A stretch of DNA of 56,643 nucleotides from Sphingobium quisquiliarum P25 (GTDB taxonomy: Bacteria; Pseudomonadota; Alphaproteobacteria; Sphingomonadales; Sphingomonadaceae): positions 1-56,643 of the forward strand of contig NZ_ATHO01000146.1 of assembly GCF_000445065.1 (NCBI RefSeq), written 5' to 3'. Positions 49,227-56,643 of this stretch are shown piece after piece (position 1 is the stretch's first letter; every line of letters begins with the position of its first letter). Under the pieces are notes generated by a model. That model saw only the letters and a program-made list of their open reading frames with translations. It had not been told where the DNA came from and ran no database searches. Position numbers and translations under genes: made by a program.

Positions 49227-50897
49227 TCACCCCACAGCGACGCTATTGGCGGCGGAAAGCACTGCCTGAACCGAGGCGGTCGCCACGTCCGTGTCGGTGC
49301 CGATGCCAAAGACCGTCCGGCCATCGGGTGTGCGGCATTCGACATAAGCCGCCGCGGCCACATCCGTACCGACGCCGATCGCATGCTCGCTATAATCCGC
49401 CACCTCCAGATCGACGCCCAGATCATCGCGCAGCGCCGCCAGCACCGATGAGATCAGGCCGTTGCCACGCCCGGAAATGCTCCGCTCGCCGCCCTTGTGC
49501 GCGATCTTGCCGGTAAAGATGCGGTCGCCCGCATGGCTGGTCTCATTATAGTCGATCAGCTTGTAGGGCTGGTCACCCGTCAAGCGGTAGTGATCTTCGA
49601 ACGCGACCCAGATGTCGGCCGCGTTCAGTTCCCGGCTGCTCTGGTCGGCCAGCGCCTGCACGACCTTCGAGAAATCGGCCTGCATCCGCTTGGGCAGCTT
49701 CAGCCCCTTGTCCTGCTGCAACACCCAGGCGACGCCGCCCTTGCCGGACTGAGAATTGACGCGGATCACCGCCTCATAGTCACGGCCCAGATCCTTGGGA
49801 TCGATCGGCAGATAGGGGACATCCCAAATCTGGTCGTTGCGCGCTTCCTGAGCGGCGAAACCCTTCTTGATCGCATCCTGATGCGAGCCGGAGAAGGCGG
49901 TGAAGACCAGTTCGCCCGCATAGGGATGGCGCGGGTGGACTGGCAGCTGGTTGCAATATTCGACGGTCTGGATGACCTCATCAATGTCGGAGAAGTCCAG
50001 CCCCGGATTGATGCCCTGCGTGTACATGTTGAGCGCGACAGTCACCAGGTCGCAATTGCCGGTGCGCTCGCCATTGCCGAACAGACAGCCTTCGACCCGA
50101 TCCGCGCCCGCCATCAGACCCAGCTCCGCCGCCGCGACGCCGGTGCCACGGTCATTATGGGTGTGCAGCGAAATGACGACGCTGTCTCTCTTGGAGATGT
50201 TGCGGCACATCCATTCGATCTGGTCGGCATAGATGTTGGGCGTCGCCGCCTCCACCGTTGCGGGCAAGTTCAGGATCAGCGGCTTTTCGGGCGTTGGCTG
50301 GAGGATCTCCATCACCGCTTCACAGCATTCCAGGCTGAAATCCAGCTCGGCGGTGGAGAAGGTTTCCGGCGAATATTCGAAATGCCAATCGGTGTCCGGC
50401 TGCTTGGCGGCATTGTCGCGCAGCAGCTTCGCCGCATTGATGGCGATCTCCTTGATCTGCGGACGGTCCATGTGGAACACGATGTTGCGCCAGGCGGGCG
50501 ACACGGCGTTATAAACGTGGACGATGGCCTTCTTCGCGCCGCGCAGGCTTTCGAAGGTGGTGGCGATCAGGTCCTCGCGCGCTTGGGTCAGCACTTGCGG
50601 GAATACATCGTCGGGGATCGCGCCATCGCGGACCAGGCCGGAAATGAAGTCGAACTCGGTCGCGCCAGCGCTGGGAAATCCGACTTCGATTTCCTTGACA
50701 CCGACCTTGAGCAGCAGGTCGAAGAAGCGGCGCTTCTTTTCCGCGTTCATCGGATCGATCAGCGACTGGTTGCCATCGCGCATGTCGGTCGAGAGCCAGC
50801 GCGGGGGCGAGGTGATGACGGCGCCCGGCCACTGGCGATTGGGCAGGTCCACCTGAGGGAAAGGGCGATATTTCTGCGAAGGATCGGTCAGCATCAT
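49227..50897 (-). CDS. leuA: 2-isopropylmalate synthase (class II)
   Basis: A 556-residue enzyme, the first step of leucine synthesis, joining 2-ketoisovalerate and acetyl-CoA. It is the longer class II type (compare Mycobacterium LeuA), shown by [20 protein letters not shown]. The TIM barrel has [28 protein letters not shown] and [10 protein letters not shown], and a C-terminal LeuA regulatory domain starts near 430 with [13 protein letters not shown] at the end, consistent with leucine feedback. Two ATGs (50897, 50894) are adjacent. A leucine-rich leader peptide and attenuator precede it. It lies downstream of yceI and the ilv genes on the same strand. Confidence 0.95.
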   Translation of the reverse strand: MMLTDPSQKYRPFPQVDLPNRQWPGAVITSPPRWLSTDMRDGNQSLIDPMNAEKKRRFFDLLLKVGVKEIEVGFPSAGATEFDFISGLVRDGAIPDDVFPQVLTQAREDLIATTFESLRGAKKAIVHVYNAVSPAWRNIVFHMDRPQIKEIAINAAKLLRDNAAKQPDTDWHFEYSPETFSTAELDFSLECCEAVMEILQPTPEKPLILNLPATVEAATPNIYADQIEWMCRNISKRDSVVISLHTHNDRGTGVAAAELGLMAGADRVEGCLFGNGERTGNCDLVTVALNMYTQGINPGLDFSDIDEVIQTVEYCNQLPVHPRHPYAGELVFTAFSGSHQDAIKKGFAAQEARNDQIWDVPYLPIDPKDLGRDYEAVIRVNSQSGKGGVAWVLQQDKGLKLPKRMQADFSKVVQALADQSSRELNAADIWVAFEDHYRLTGDQPYKLIDYNETSHAGDRIFTGKIAHKGGERSISGRGNGLISSVLAALRDDLGVDLEVADYSEHAIGVGTDVAAAAYVECRTPDGRTVFGIGTDTDVATASVQAVLSAANSVAVG

Positions 50898-50967
50898 GGG
50901 AAAGCTACTTCTTTACGCAAACGGGCAGCGCGGCGCTGGCCCAGTGAATGACTATCTGCTTGAAAAT

Positions 50968-51029
50968 GCCCTTAGGCGTATCGCTGCGTCATTCAAGCGA
51001 AGAGCAGCACAAAAGCCACGCCTAAGGGC
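50968..51029 (-). promoter_or_regulatory. Attenuator hairpins ahead of leuA
   Basis: GCCCTTAGGCGT (minus strand 51029-51018, overlapping the leader stop) is exactly complementary to ACGCCTAAGGGC (50979-50968), which is followed by ATTTTC. Each half can also fold on itself (ACGCC-CTTA-GGCGT). Alternative pairing set by ribosome position would switch transcription into leuA. Confidence 0.75.
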
Positions 51030-51066
51030 GTGTAAGTCGTAGCAGGGGAAGAAGCACGCGCTGCAT
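51022..51066 (-). CDS. leuA leader peptide MQRVLLPLLRLTRP
   Basis: A 14-residue open frame with five leucine codons (CTT, CTT, CTG, CTA, CTT) in residues 5-11, ending at TAG inside the first attenuator arm. It lies 125 bases before leuA. Ribosome stalling at these codons when charged tRNA-Leu is short would free the downstream arm and permit leuA transcription, as in known leucine leaders. The ribosome site is weak (AAGG about 13 bases upstream). The remaining leader DNA to 51264 contains a GTCATGCTGAAC-type repeat at 51178-51200 and a CCCCC palindrome at 51233, but no other gene. Confidence 0.72.
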   Translation of the reverse strand: MQRVLLPLLRLTRP

Positions 51067-51177
51067 GATGGATCGGCCTTAACCCTTTTTGGGGCGGCGC
51101 GTCCAGTGTTTCTTGATAGAATGGCTTTTCGGCTGCGCTTGAAGCGAACGGGGCGGATTTGAAGCAGCTACGTTGGT

Positions 51178-51200
51178 CATGCTCAAACAAGTTCAGCATG
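51178..51200. repeat. CATGCT/AGCATG palindrome (CTGAACTTGTTT family)
   Basis: On the minus strand it reads CATGCTGAACTTGTTTGAGC then ATG, sharing the CTGAACTTGTTT core with 17724-17744. It lies upstream of the leuA leader. Confidence 0.55.
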
Positions 51201-51264
51201 ACGTTAAGGTGTTCGATCTTGTGGCGCTTACCCCCCCTCCCTGATGGGAGAGGGGGAGGATGGC

Positions 51265-51891
51265 TTACTTCTGGAACGCCGCGACGATCTTCAATTCGAC
51301 GGCGTCGCCGACCATGGGGACGGCGTAGCCCATGTTGAAGTCGCTGCGCTTGATCGTCGTCGTCGCCACGAAGCCGACATTCTCCTTACCGCCCGCCATC
51401 GCCGGAGCCTTGCCCGCGCCATAGAAATCGGCGTCGAGCGTCACCGGCTTCGTCACGCCCTTGATGGTGAGATTGCCGGTGATCTCGGCGCTGGTCGCGC
51501 CGTCAGGCTTCACGCTGGTCGAAACGAACGTCGCCTTGGGGAATTTGGCGGAATCGAAAAAGTCCGCCTTCATCAGATGCTCGTCCAGCGCCGGGATGCC
51601 GGTGCGCAGATTGGCGATCGGCACGTCGATCGACACTTTGGATGCAGCGACATTCTTGGGGTCCAGCGTCAGCGTGCCGGTCGGCTGGGAGATGAGGCCG
51701 AAATTGTTCGAAAAGCCCATATGATCATAGGCGAAGGCGACCTGGGTGTGGCCGGGATCGACCTGATAGGTGCCGCCGGTCACGCGCGATGGATCTTTCG
51801 CGCCCGGAACGCCCGGCGTCTGCTGGGCTATGACGGCGGTGCCTCCCGCGATGGCGGCGATGGCGGCGGCGGAAATCAGGAACGTGCGCAT
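51265..51891 (-). CDS. YceI-family periplasmic lipid-binding-like protein
   Basis: A 208-residue protein with a signal peptide (MRTFLISAAAIAAIAGGTAV, cleaved after QQTPGV or earlier) and the YceI lipocalin-like barrel: GGTYQVDPGHTQVAFAYDHM, DVPIANLRTGIPALDEHLMK, ADFFDSAKFPKATFVSTSV and GVTKPVTLDADF. YceI proteins bind polyisoprenoids in the periplasm; the function here is not established. It sits between ilvC and leuA on the same strand but is separated from both by more than 350 bases of repeat-bearing DNA, so it probably has its own promoter. Confidence 0.92.
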   Translation of the reverse strand: MRTFLISAAAIAAIAGGTAVIAQQTPGVPGAKDPSRVTGGTYQVDPGHTQVAFAYDHMGFSNNFGLISQPTGTLTLDPKNVAASKVSIDVPIANLRTGIPALDEHLMKADFFDSAKFPKATFVSTSVKPDGATSAEITGNLTIKGVTKPVTLDADFYGAGKAPAMAGGKENVGFVATTTIKRSDFNMGYAVPMVGDAVELKIVAAFQK

Positions 51892-52247
51892 GGATGGGTT
51901 CTCCAGAAGCAGTCAAGGGACGCGCTACCATAGCGGCGTCGTTCGATTGTTCCAGAGGTGTAACCGGAAACGAAGGGTTACGGGAAGAGGGTGATTGTCC
52001 ACCCGGCGGGCGGAGTGAGCCGGAGGCTTCGGCAAGCTCAGCGAACGGCGGTGGCGGCGCACGCCCTCCTCCGCGACCTGGCGCGAACGTCATTCTAGTG
52101 AGTGTTCTATGTGATTTAATCGCGCGGCGGCGCAGAGGACGCGGGAGAAAATTCCCTTACGTTCTCTGCGCCTTTTCGCAAATTGATGATGGGTGGAACC
52201 CAGCATCTGGAGGAGGGGCAGCGGAAGGGCGCCCCGGCCCAGGGGCC
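51892..52247. other. Gap between ilvC and yceI with two repeat elements
   Basis: No gene is visible. Around 52000-52050 lies a fragment of the CCGTTCG/GGCTTCGGCAAGCTCAGC repeat type. At 52129-52172 two 13-base arms (GGCGCAGAGGACG and CGTTCTCTGCGCC, one mismatch) form a long hairpin, followed on the plus strand by TTTT. The rest must contain the yceI promoter. Confidence 0.6.
52129..52172. repeat. Long hairpin GGCGCAGAGGACG ... CGTTCTCTGCGCC
   Basis: 13-bp arms with 12 matches and an inner GGGA/TCCC stem. The TTTT lies on the plus strand, although no plus-strand gene ends here, so it looks like an inserted repeat that may also act at the end of ilvC. Confidence 0.6.
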
Positions 52248-53456
<1,209 letters not shown>

Positions 53457-53972
53457 TCAATTCGGCTCCTTGCCGCGGATCAGGCCGACGACGCCGGTGC
53501 GGCCCACTTCGACCAGCCCGATCTGCCGCATCAGGGCGACGAAATTGTCGATCTTGTCGGTCGTGCCGGTGATTTCGAAGATGAAGCTTTCGATCGTCGT
53601 GTCCACCACCTTGGCGCGGAAGACATCGGCAAGGCGCAGCGCCTCTATCCGGTCCTCGCCCGTGCCGGACACCTTGACCAGCGCCAGTTCGCGCTCGACG
53701 AAGGGGCCGTTGGCGGTGAGGTCCGTGACCTTGTGCACCGGCACCAGCCGGTCGAGCTGCGCAATGATCTGGTCGATCACCTTGGGCGGGCCGTTGGTGA
53801 CGATGGTGATGCGGCTGATCGCATGATCGGGCGTGATGTCCGCCACGGTCAGGCTGTCGATATTATAGCCGCGCGCGGTGAACAGGCCCGCGATGCGCGC
53901 CAATATGCCCGCTTCATTGGTGACCATCAGCGACAGGACGTGCCGCTCGCTATATTCTTCCTGGATATGCAT
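53457..53972 (-). CDS. ilvH: Acetolactate synthase small (regulatory) subunit
   Basis: A 171-residue regulatory subunit. The N-terminal ACT domain (residues ~10-85) starts SERHVLSLMVTNEAGILARI and GLFTARGYNIDSLTVA, and a second ACT-like domain follows from about residue 85 (RELALVKVSGTGEDRIEALR). It gives IlvB full activity and valine feedback. The ATG at 53972 shares one base with the stop of the preceding gene (TGATG), so translation is coupled. The longer upstream open frame is rejected because it overlaps that gene. Confidence 0.95.
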   Translation of the reverse strand: MHIQEEYSERHVLSLMVTNEAGILARIAGLFTARGYNIDSLTVADITPDHAISRITIVTNGPPKVIDQIIAQLDRLVPVHKVTDLTANGPFVERELALVKVSGTGEDRIEALRLADVFRAKVVDTTIESFIFEITGTTDKIDNFVALMRQIGLVEVGRTGVVGLIRGKEPN

Positions 53973-54322
53973 CAGATGCTTGTCCCGTTTTCCGGTTCTT
54001 TTTCGCGCTCGTGGCGCTCGGAAATCATGCCGGTGAAGGCATATTGCCAACTGCCGTCGTCGCGATGGGCGATGCGGACCGGAAATCCGGCGATGGCATC
54101 GAACATGCGGGCCAGATGCTCGCCCACATAGCGCGGGCTGACGAGCAGGCGGCCGATCCGGCGTCCATGAAAATCGAAGCCTTCATCCAGATGCACTTCC
54201 CAATCCTCATTCTCCGCATCGGCATGGTCCACGGTCCAGCCTTTCAGCTCGGCCGTGCCCGCATGCCGTTCGAAGTCGAAGGGTTCGCTCACATGGATGC
54301 GGAGCTTCAGATGCTGCGTCAC
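53972..54322 (-). CDS. Unknown protein encoded between ilvB and ilvH
   Basis: A 116-residue soluble protein. It begins with GTG at 54322 (MTQHLKLRIHVSEPFDFERH) and has conserved-looking blocks ELKGWTVDHADAENEDWEVH, FHGRRIGRLLVSPRYVGEHL and FPVRIAHRDDGSWQYAFTGM, the last two compatible with a small beta-rich fold. There is no signal or membrane segment. It starts 10 bases after ilvB and overlaps ilvH by one base, so it is made with acetolactate synthase. I do not recognise the family; a role linked to the enzyme is inferred only from position. Confidence 0.78.
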   Translation of the reverse strand: MTQHLKLRIHVSEPFDFERHAGTAELKGWTVDHADAENEDWEVHLDEGFDFHGRRIGRLLVSPRYVGEHLARMFDAIAGFPVRIAHRDDGSWQYAFTGMISERHEREKEPENGTSI

Positions 54323-54332
54323 GCCCCCATCC

Positions 54333-56081
54333 TTACACCAGAGCCTTCGCCTCATCCGACATGATGCCCGCAATCTGGTTGGGGTCGAGCAGCATGTCGG
54401 TATGCGCCGCGCCCGAAGGGATCATCGGGAAGCAGTTGGAAAGCTTCGCCACGCGGCAGTCCACGATCACCGGGCCAGGCGTGTCGATCATCTGGGCAAT
54501 GCCCGCCGCCAGTTCCTGCGGTCCTTCGATGCGGATGCCGGTCCAGCCATAGGCCTCCGCCATCTTCACGAAGTCGGGCAGGCTGTCGGAATAGCTGTTG
54601 GAATAGCGGCTTTCATAGGTCAGTTCCTGCCACTGGCGGACCATGCCCATATATTCATTGTTGAGGATGAGCACCTTGACCGGCAGGCGATACTGCGTGG
54701 CGGTGCCCATTTCCTGAATATTCATCTGGATCGACGCATCGCCAGCGACGCACACGACCAGGCTGTCCGGGTTGCCGACCTGCGCGCCAATCGCGGCGGG
54801 AAAGCCGTAGCCCATCGTGCCCAGGCCGCCGGAGGTCAGCCATTTGTTGGGCGCTTCGAAACCGAAATGCTGGGCGGCCCACATCTGATGCTGGCCGACT
54901 TCGGTGGTGATGATGACGTCCTTCGCCGCCTTCGAGGCGCGGTAGAGTTCGGCGATCGCCTCCTGCGGCATGATCTCTTCGCGGCTTTCGGGATAGGCGA
55001 GGCTGTTGCGCGCGCGCCAGCCTTCGATCCGCGCCCACCATTCGGAAAGATCGGCCGCCTTGTGGCCGTGCGTCTTCCATGCGGTGATCATGTCGGTCAG
55101 CGCATTGCCGACATCCGCGACGATGGGCAGGTCGACCTCCACCGTCTTGTTGATCGAGCTGCGATCGATGTCGATGTGGATCTTCTTGCTATTGGGCGAG
55201 AAGGCGTCGAGGCGGCCGGTGACACGGTCGTCGAAGCGGGCGCCGATGCAGACGATCAGGTCCGCCTTGTTCATCGCCCAATTGGCTTCATAGGTGCCGT
55301 GCATGCCCAGCATCCCCAGCCATTGCGGTGAGGAAGCGGGGAAAGCGCCAAGGCCCATGAGGGTCGAGGTGACGGGCGCGCCGGTCAGTTCCGCCAGTTC
55401 GCGCAGCAGCAGCGACGCCTTGGGACCGGAGTTGATGACGCCGCCGCCGGTGTAGAAGACCGGGCGTTCCGCTTTGGCCAGCATCTCAACGGCGGTCGCG
55501 ATGGCGGAGGCGTCGGCCTGGGTCTGCGGCTTGTAGCTTGCATGTTCGAAGCTTAGCGGCGGGGCATAGGGCGCGGTCGCGATCTGGACATTCTTGGGAA
55601 TGTCGATGACGACCGGGCCGGGGCGGCCGGTGGTGGCGATGTGAAACGCCTCATGGACGACGCTGGCGAGCTTCGCCGGGTCCTTGACCAGATAATTATG
55701 CTTCGAACAATGGCGCGTGATGCCGACCGTGTCGGCTTCCTGGAACGCGTCGGTGCCGATCAGCTGTGTCGGGACCTGTCCGGTGATGACGATCATCGGA
55801 ATCGAGTCCATCAGCGCGTCGGTGATGCCGGTGACGGCATTGGTCGCGCCGGGGCCGGAGGTGACGAGGACGACGCCGGGCTTTCCGGTCGAGCGCGCAT
55901 AGCCTTCCGCCATATGGGTCGCGCCCTGTTCGTGGCGGACGAGGACGTGGCGGATCTTCGGATGGTCGAAAAGCGCGTCATAGATGGGCAGCACCGCCCC
56001 GCCCGGATAGCCGAACACGACCTCGACCCCCAGGTCGATCAGGCACTCAACCAAAATGTCCGCGCCGCTCTTTTCGGCCAC
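54333..56081 (-). CDS. ilvB: Acetolactate synthase large (catalytic) subunit
   Basis: A 582-residue ThDP enzyme, the first common step of valine, leucine and isoleucine synthesis. It has EKSGADILVECLIDLGVEVV and FGYPGGAVLPIYD with the catalytic glutamate in RHEQGATHMAEGYAR. The ThDP/Mg site is VAGDASIQMNIQEM through LILNNEYMGMVRQW, and the central FAD-binding domain includes VCIGARFDDRVTGR. The start is GTG at 56081, with GGAAGGA eight bases upstream. It is first of the ilvB, unknown, ilvH series. Confidence 0.96.
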   Translation of the reverse strand: MAEKSGADILVECLIDLGVEVVFGYPGGAVLPIYDALFDHPKIRHVLVRHEQGATHMAEGYARSTGKPGVVLVTSGPGATNAVTGITDALMDSIPMIVITGQVPTQLIGTDAFQEADTVGITRHCSKHNYLVKDPAKLASVVHEAFHIATTGRPGPVVIDIPKNVQIATAPYAPPLSFEHASYKPQTQADASAIATAVEMLAKAERPVFYTGGGVINSGPKASLLLRELAELTGAPVTSTLMGLGAFPASSPQWLGMLGMHGTYEANWAMNKADLIVCIGARFDDRVTGRLDAFSPNSKKIHIDIDRSSINKTVEVDLPIVADVGNALTDMITAWKTHGHKAADLSEWWARIEGWRARNSLAYPESREEIMPQEAIAELYRASKAAKDVIITTEVGQHQMWAAQHFGFEAPNKWLTSGGLGTMGYGFPAAIGAQVGNPDSLVVCVAGDASIQMNIQEMGTATQYRLPVKVLILNNEYMGMVRQWQELTYESRYSNSYSDSLPDFVKMAEAYGWTGIRIEGPQELAAGIAQMIDTPGPVIVDCRVAKLSNCFPMIPSGAAHTDMLLDPNQIAGIMSDEAKALV

Positions 56082-56182
56082 GATGAAATCCTTCCACTGG
56101 ATGCAGGTTGCGCCCTCTGCTCCAGATGCGGAACGAAGGCAAGGTGGGTGCCTCTATTAGACATAAAATGCCACGTCAACCG

Positions 56183-56643
56183 CTAATCAAGAAATTTAGT
56201 TACAATGTCTTCGATGCTTTTGTCATCAATTTGCCCCATTTCCCGGCGCCAGGCGGCGGGCGGCTGGTGGGAGAACCAGGTATATTGGCGTTTGGCATAT
56301 TGCCGGGTGGCGATCCGCCCGCGTTCGATCATCGCCGCGTGATCGATCCGGCCGCTGAGCCATGCGGCGATTTCCGGCACGCCGATGGCGCGCATCACCG
56401 GAAGGCTGGGCGAAAGGCCGCGCGCGATCAGCCGTTCGGCTTCCGCTATCCCGCCGCCCGTCACCATCTGTTCGAAACGGCGGTCGCACCGTTCGAACAG
56501 CCACGGGCGGGGCGGCCGCAGGATGAGCGGAGCAAGGCTGATCTGCGCTGCTATGCCGCCGCTCTTATGCTGCTGCCACAGGGCGAGCGTGCGCCCGGTG
56601 GAGCGCACCACCTCCAGCGCGCGGGCGACGCGGGCCGTGTCGG
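56183..56643 (-). CDS. miaA: tRNA dimethylallyltransferase MiaA, C-terminal part, cut by window edge
   Basis: About 153 C-terminal residues of MiaA, which adds a dimethylallyl group to A37 in tRNAs reading UNN codons. Visible blocks are DTARVARALEVVRSTGRTLA near the edge (the family's R-V-x-RALEV stretch), LPVMRAIGVPEIAAWLSG and IATRQYAKRQYTWF, all typical. The gene starts beyond the right edge. It ends about 100 bases before the ilvB start on the same strand, a gap rich in A+T (TTGACG, TCTAATAG) that probably holds the ilvB promoter. Confidence 0.93.
   Translation of the reverse strand, partial: DTARVARALEVVRSTGRTLALWQQHKSGGIAAQISLAPLILRPPRPWLFERCDRRFEQMVTGGGIAEAERLIARGLSPSLPVMRAIGVPEIAAWLSGRIDHAAMIERGRIATRQYAKRQYTWFSHQPPAAWRREMGQIDDKSIEDIVTKFLD

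Overview
The window is 56.6 kb of GC-rich chromosome from an alphaproteobacterium, very probably a member of the Sphingomonadaceae (Sphingobium or a close relative). The reasons are the gene content and order (yqeY-dnaG-rpoD opposite carAB-greA, a class II leuA, pdhB with a built-in lipoyl domain, the MoxR/CoxE pair, a TorF-type porin, DUF4170). A second reason is the short palindromic intergenic repeats starting CCGTTCG, GTCATCCTGAAC and CCCTCTCCC that are common in sphingomonad genomes. Almost everything is housekeeping. I see no prophage, CRISPR array, plasmid origin or rRNA operon.

Layout. 1-2216: a thiolase (cut by the left edge) and an acyl-CoA dehydrogenase, divergent from a TetR regulator, with a probable operator between them. 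2217-3283: a small graveyard holding a frameshifted IS110 transposase and a decayed large serine recombinase, ending at the 3' end of a tRNA-Asn. 3363-8629: nadK and moaA (overlapping), a c-di-GMP phosphodiesterase with a degenerate GGDEF domain, and two envelope proteins. 8747-18894: mfd, sdhE, recG, an MscS-type channel, a PilZ protein, tyrS and anmK. 18898-25001: a CoxE-like VWA protein, a soluble MCP-like protein, a secreted unknown, a GFA protein, a MoxR ATPase and an unknown.

25139-36418: rpoD, dnaG, a GIY-YIG protein and yqeY on the minus strand, facing carA, carB, greA and a rhomboid on the plus strand, then DUF4170. 36497-38411: four small membrane-anchored proteins in one tight operon. 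38623-42856: eno, ftsB, pdhA, pdhB. 42908-46022: three overlapping TadE/TadG-like genes with lower GC. 46156-49112: a squalene-synthase-like protein, an EF-hand protein, trmFO and a VOC protein. 49227-56081: branched-chain amino-acid synthesis (ilvB, an unknown gene, ilvH, ilvC, yceI, leuA) with a leucine-rich leader peptide and attenuator ahead of leuA. The right edge cuts miaA.

The most unusual signal is a family of roughly 29-bp repeats beginning CCGTTCGTTTCGAGCG. One copy lies in frame inside carA and adds about ten residues to the interdomain linker. An identical copy is read on the other strand as the tail of the neighbouring GIY-YIG protein. A tandem plus inverted cluster of the same element sits only about 0.4 kb further on. 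A second palindrome in the same stretch carries, and could mask, the ribosome binding site of dnaG. The other strong regulatory find is the leuA leader peptide MQRVLLPLLRLTRP with mutually exclusive hairpins. All calls come from reading the sequence; no database search was possible.
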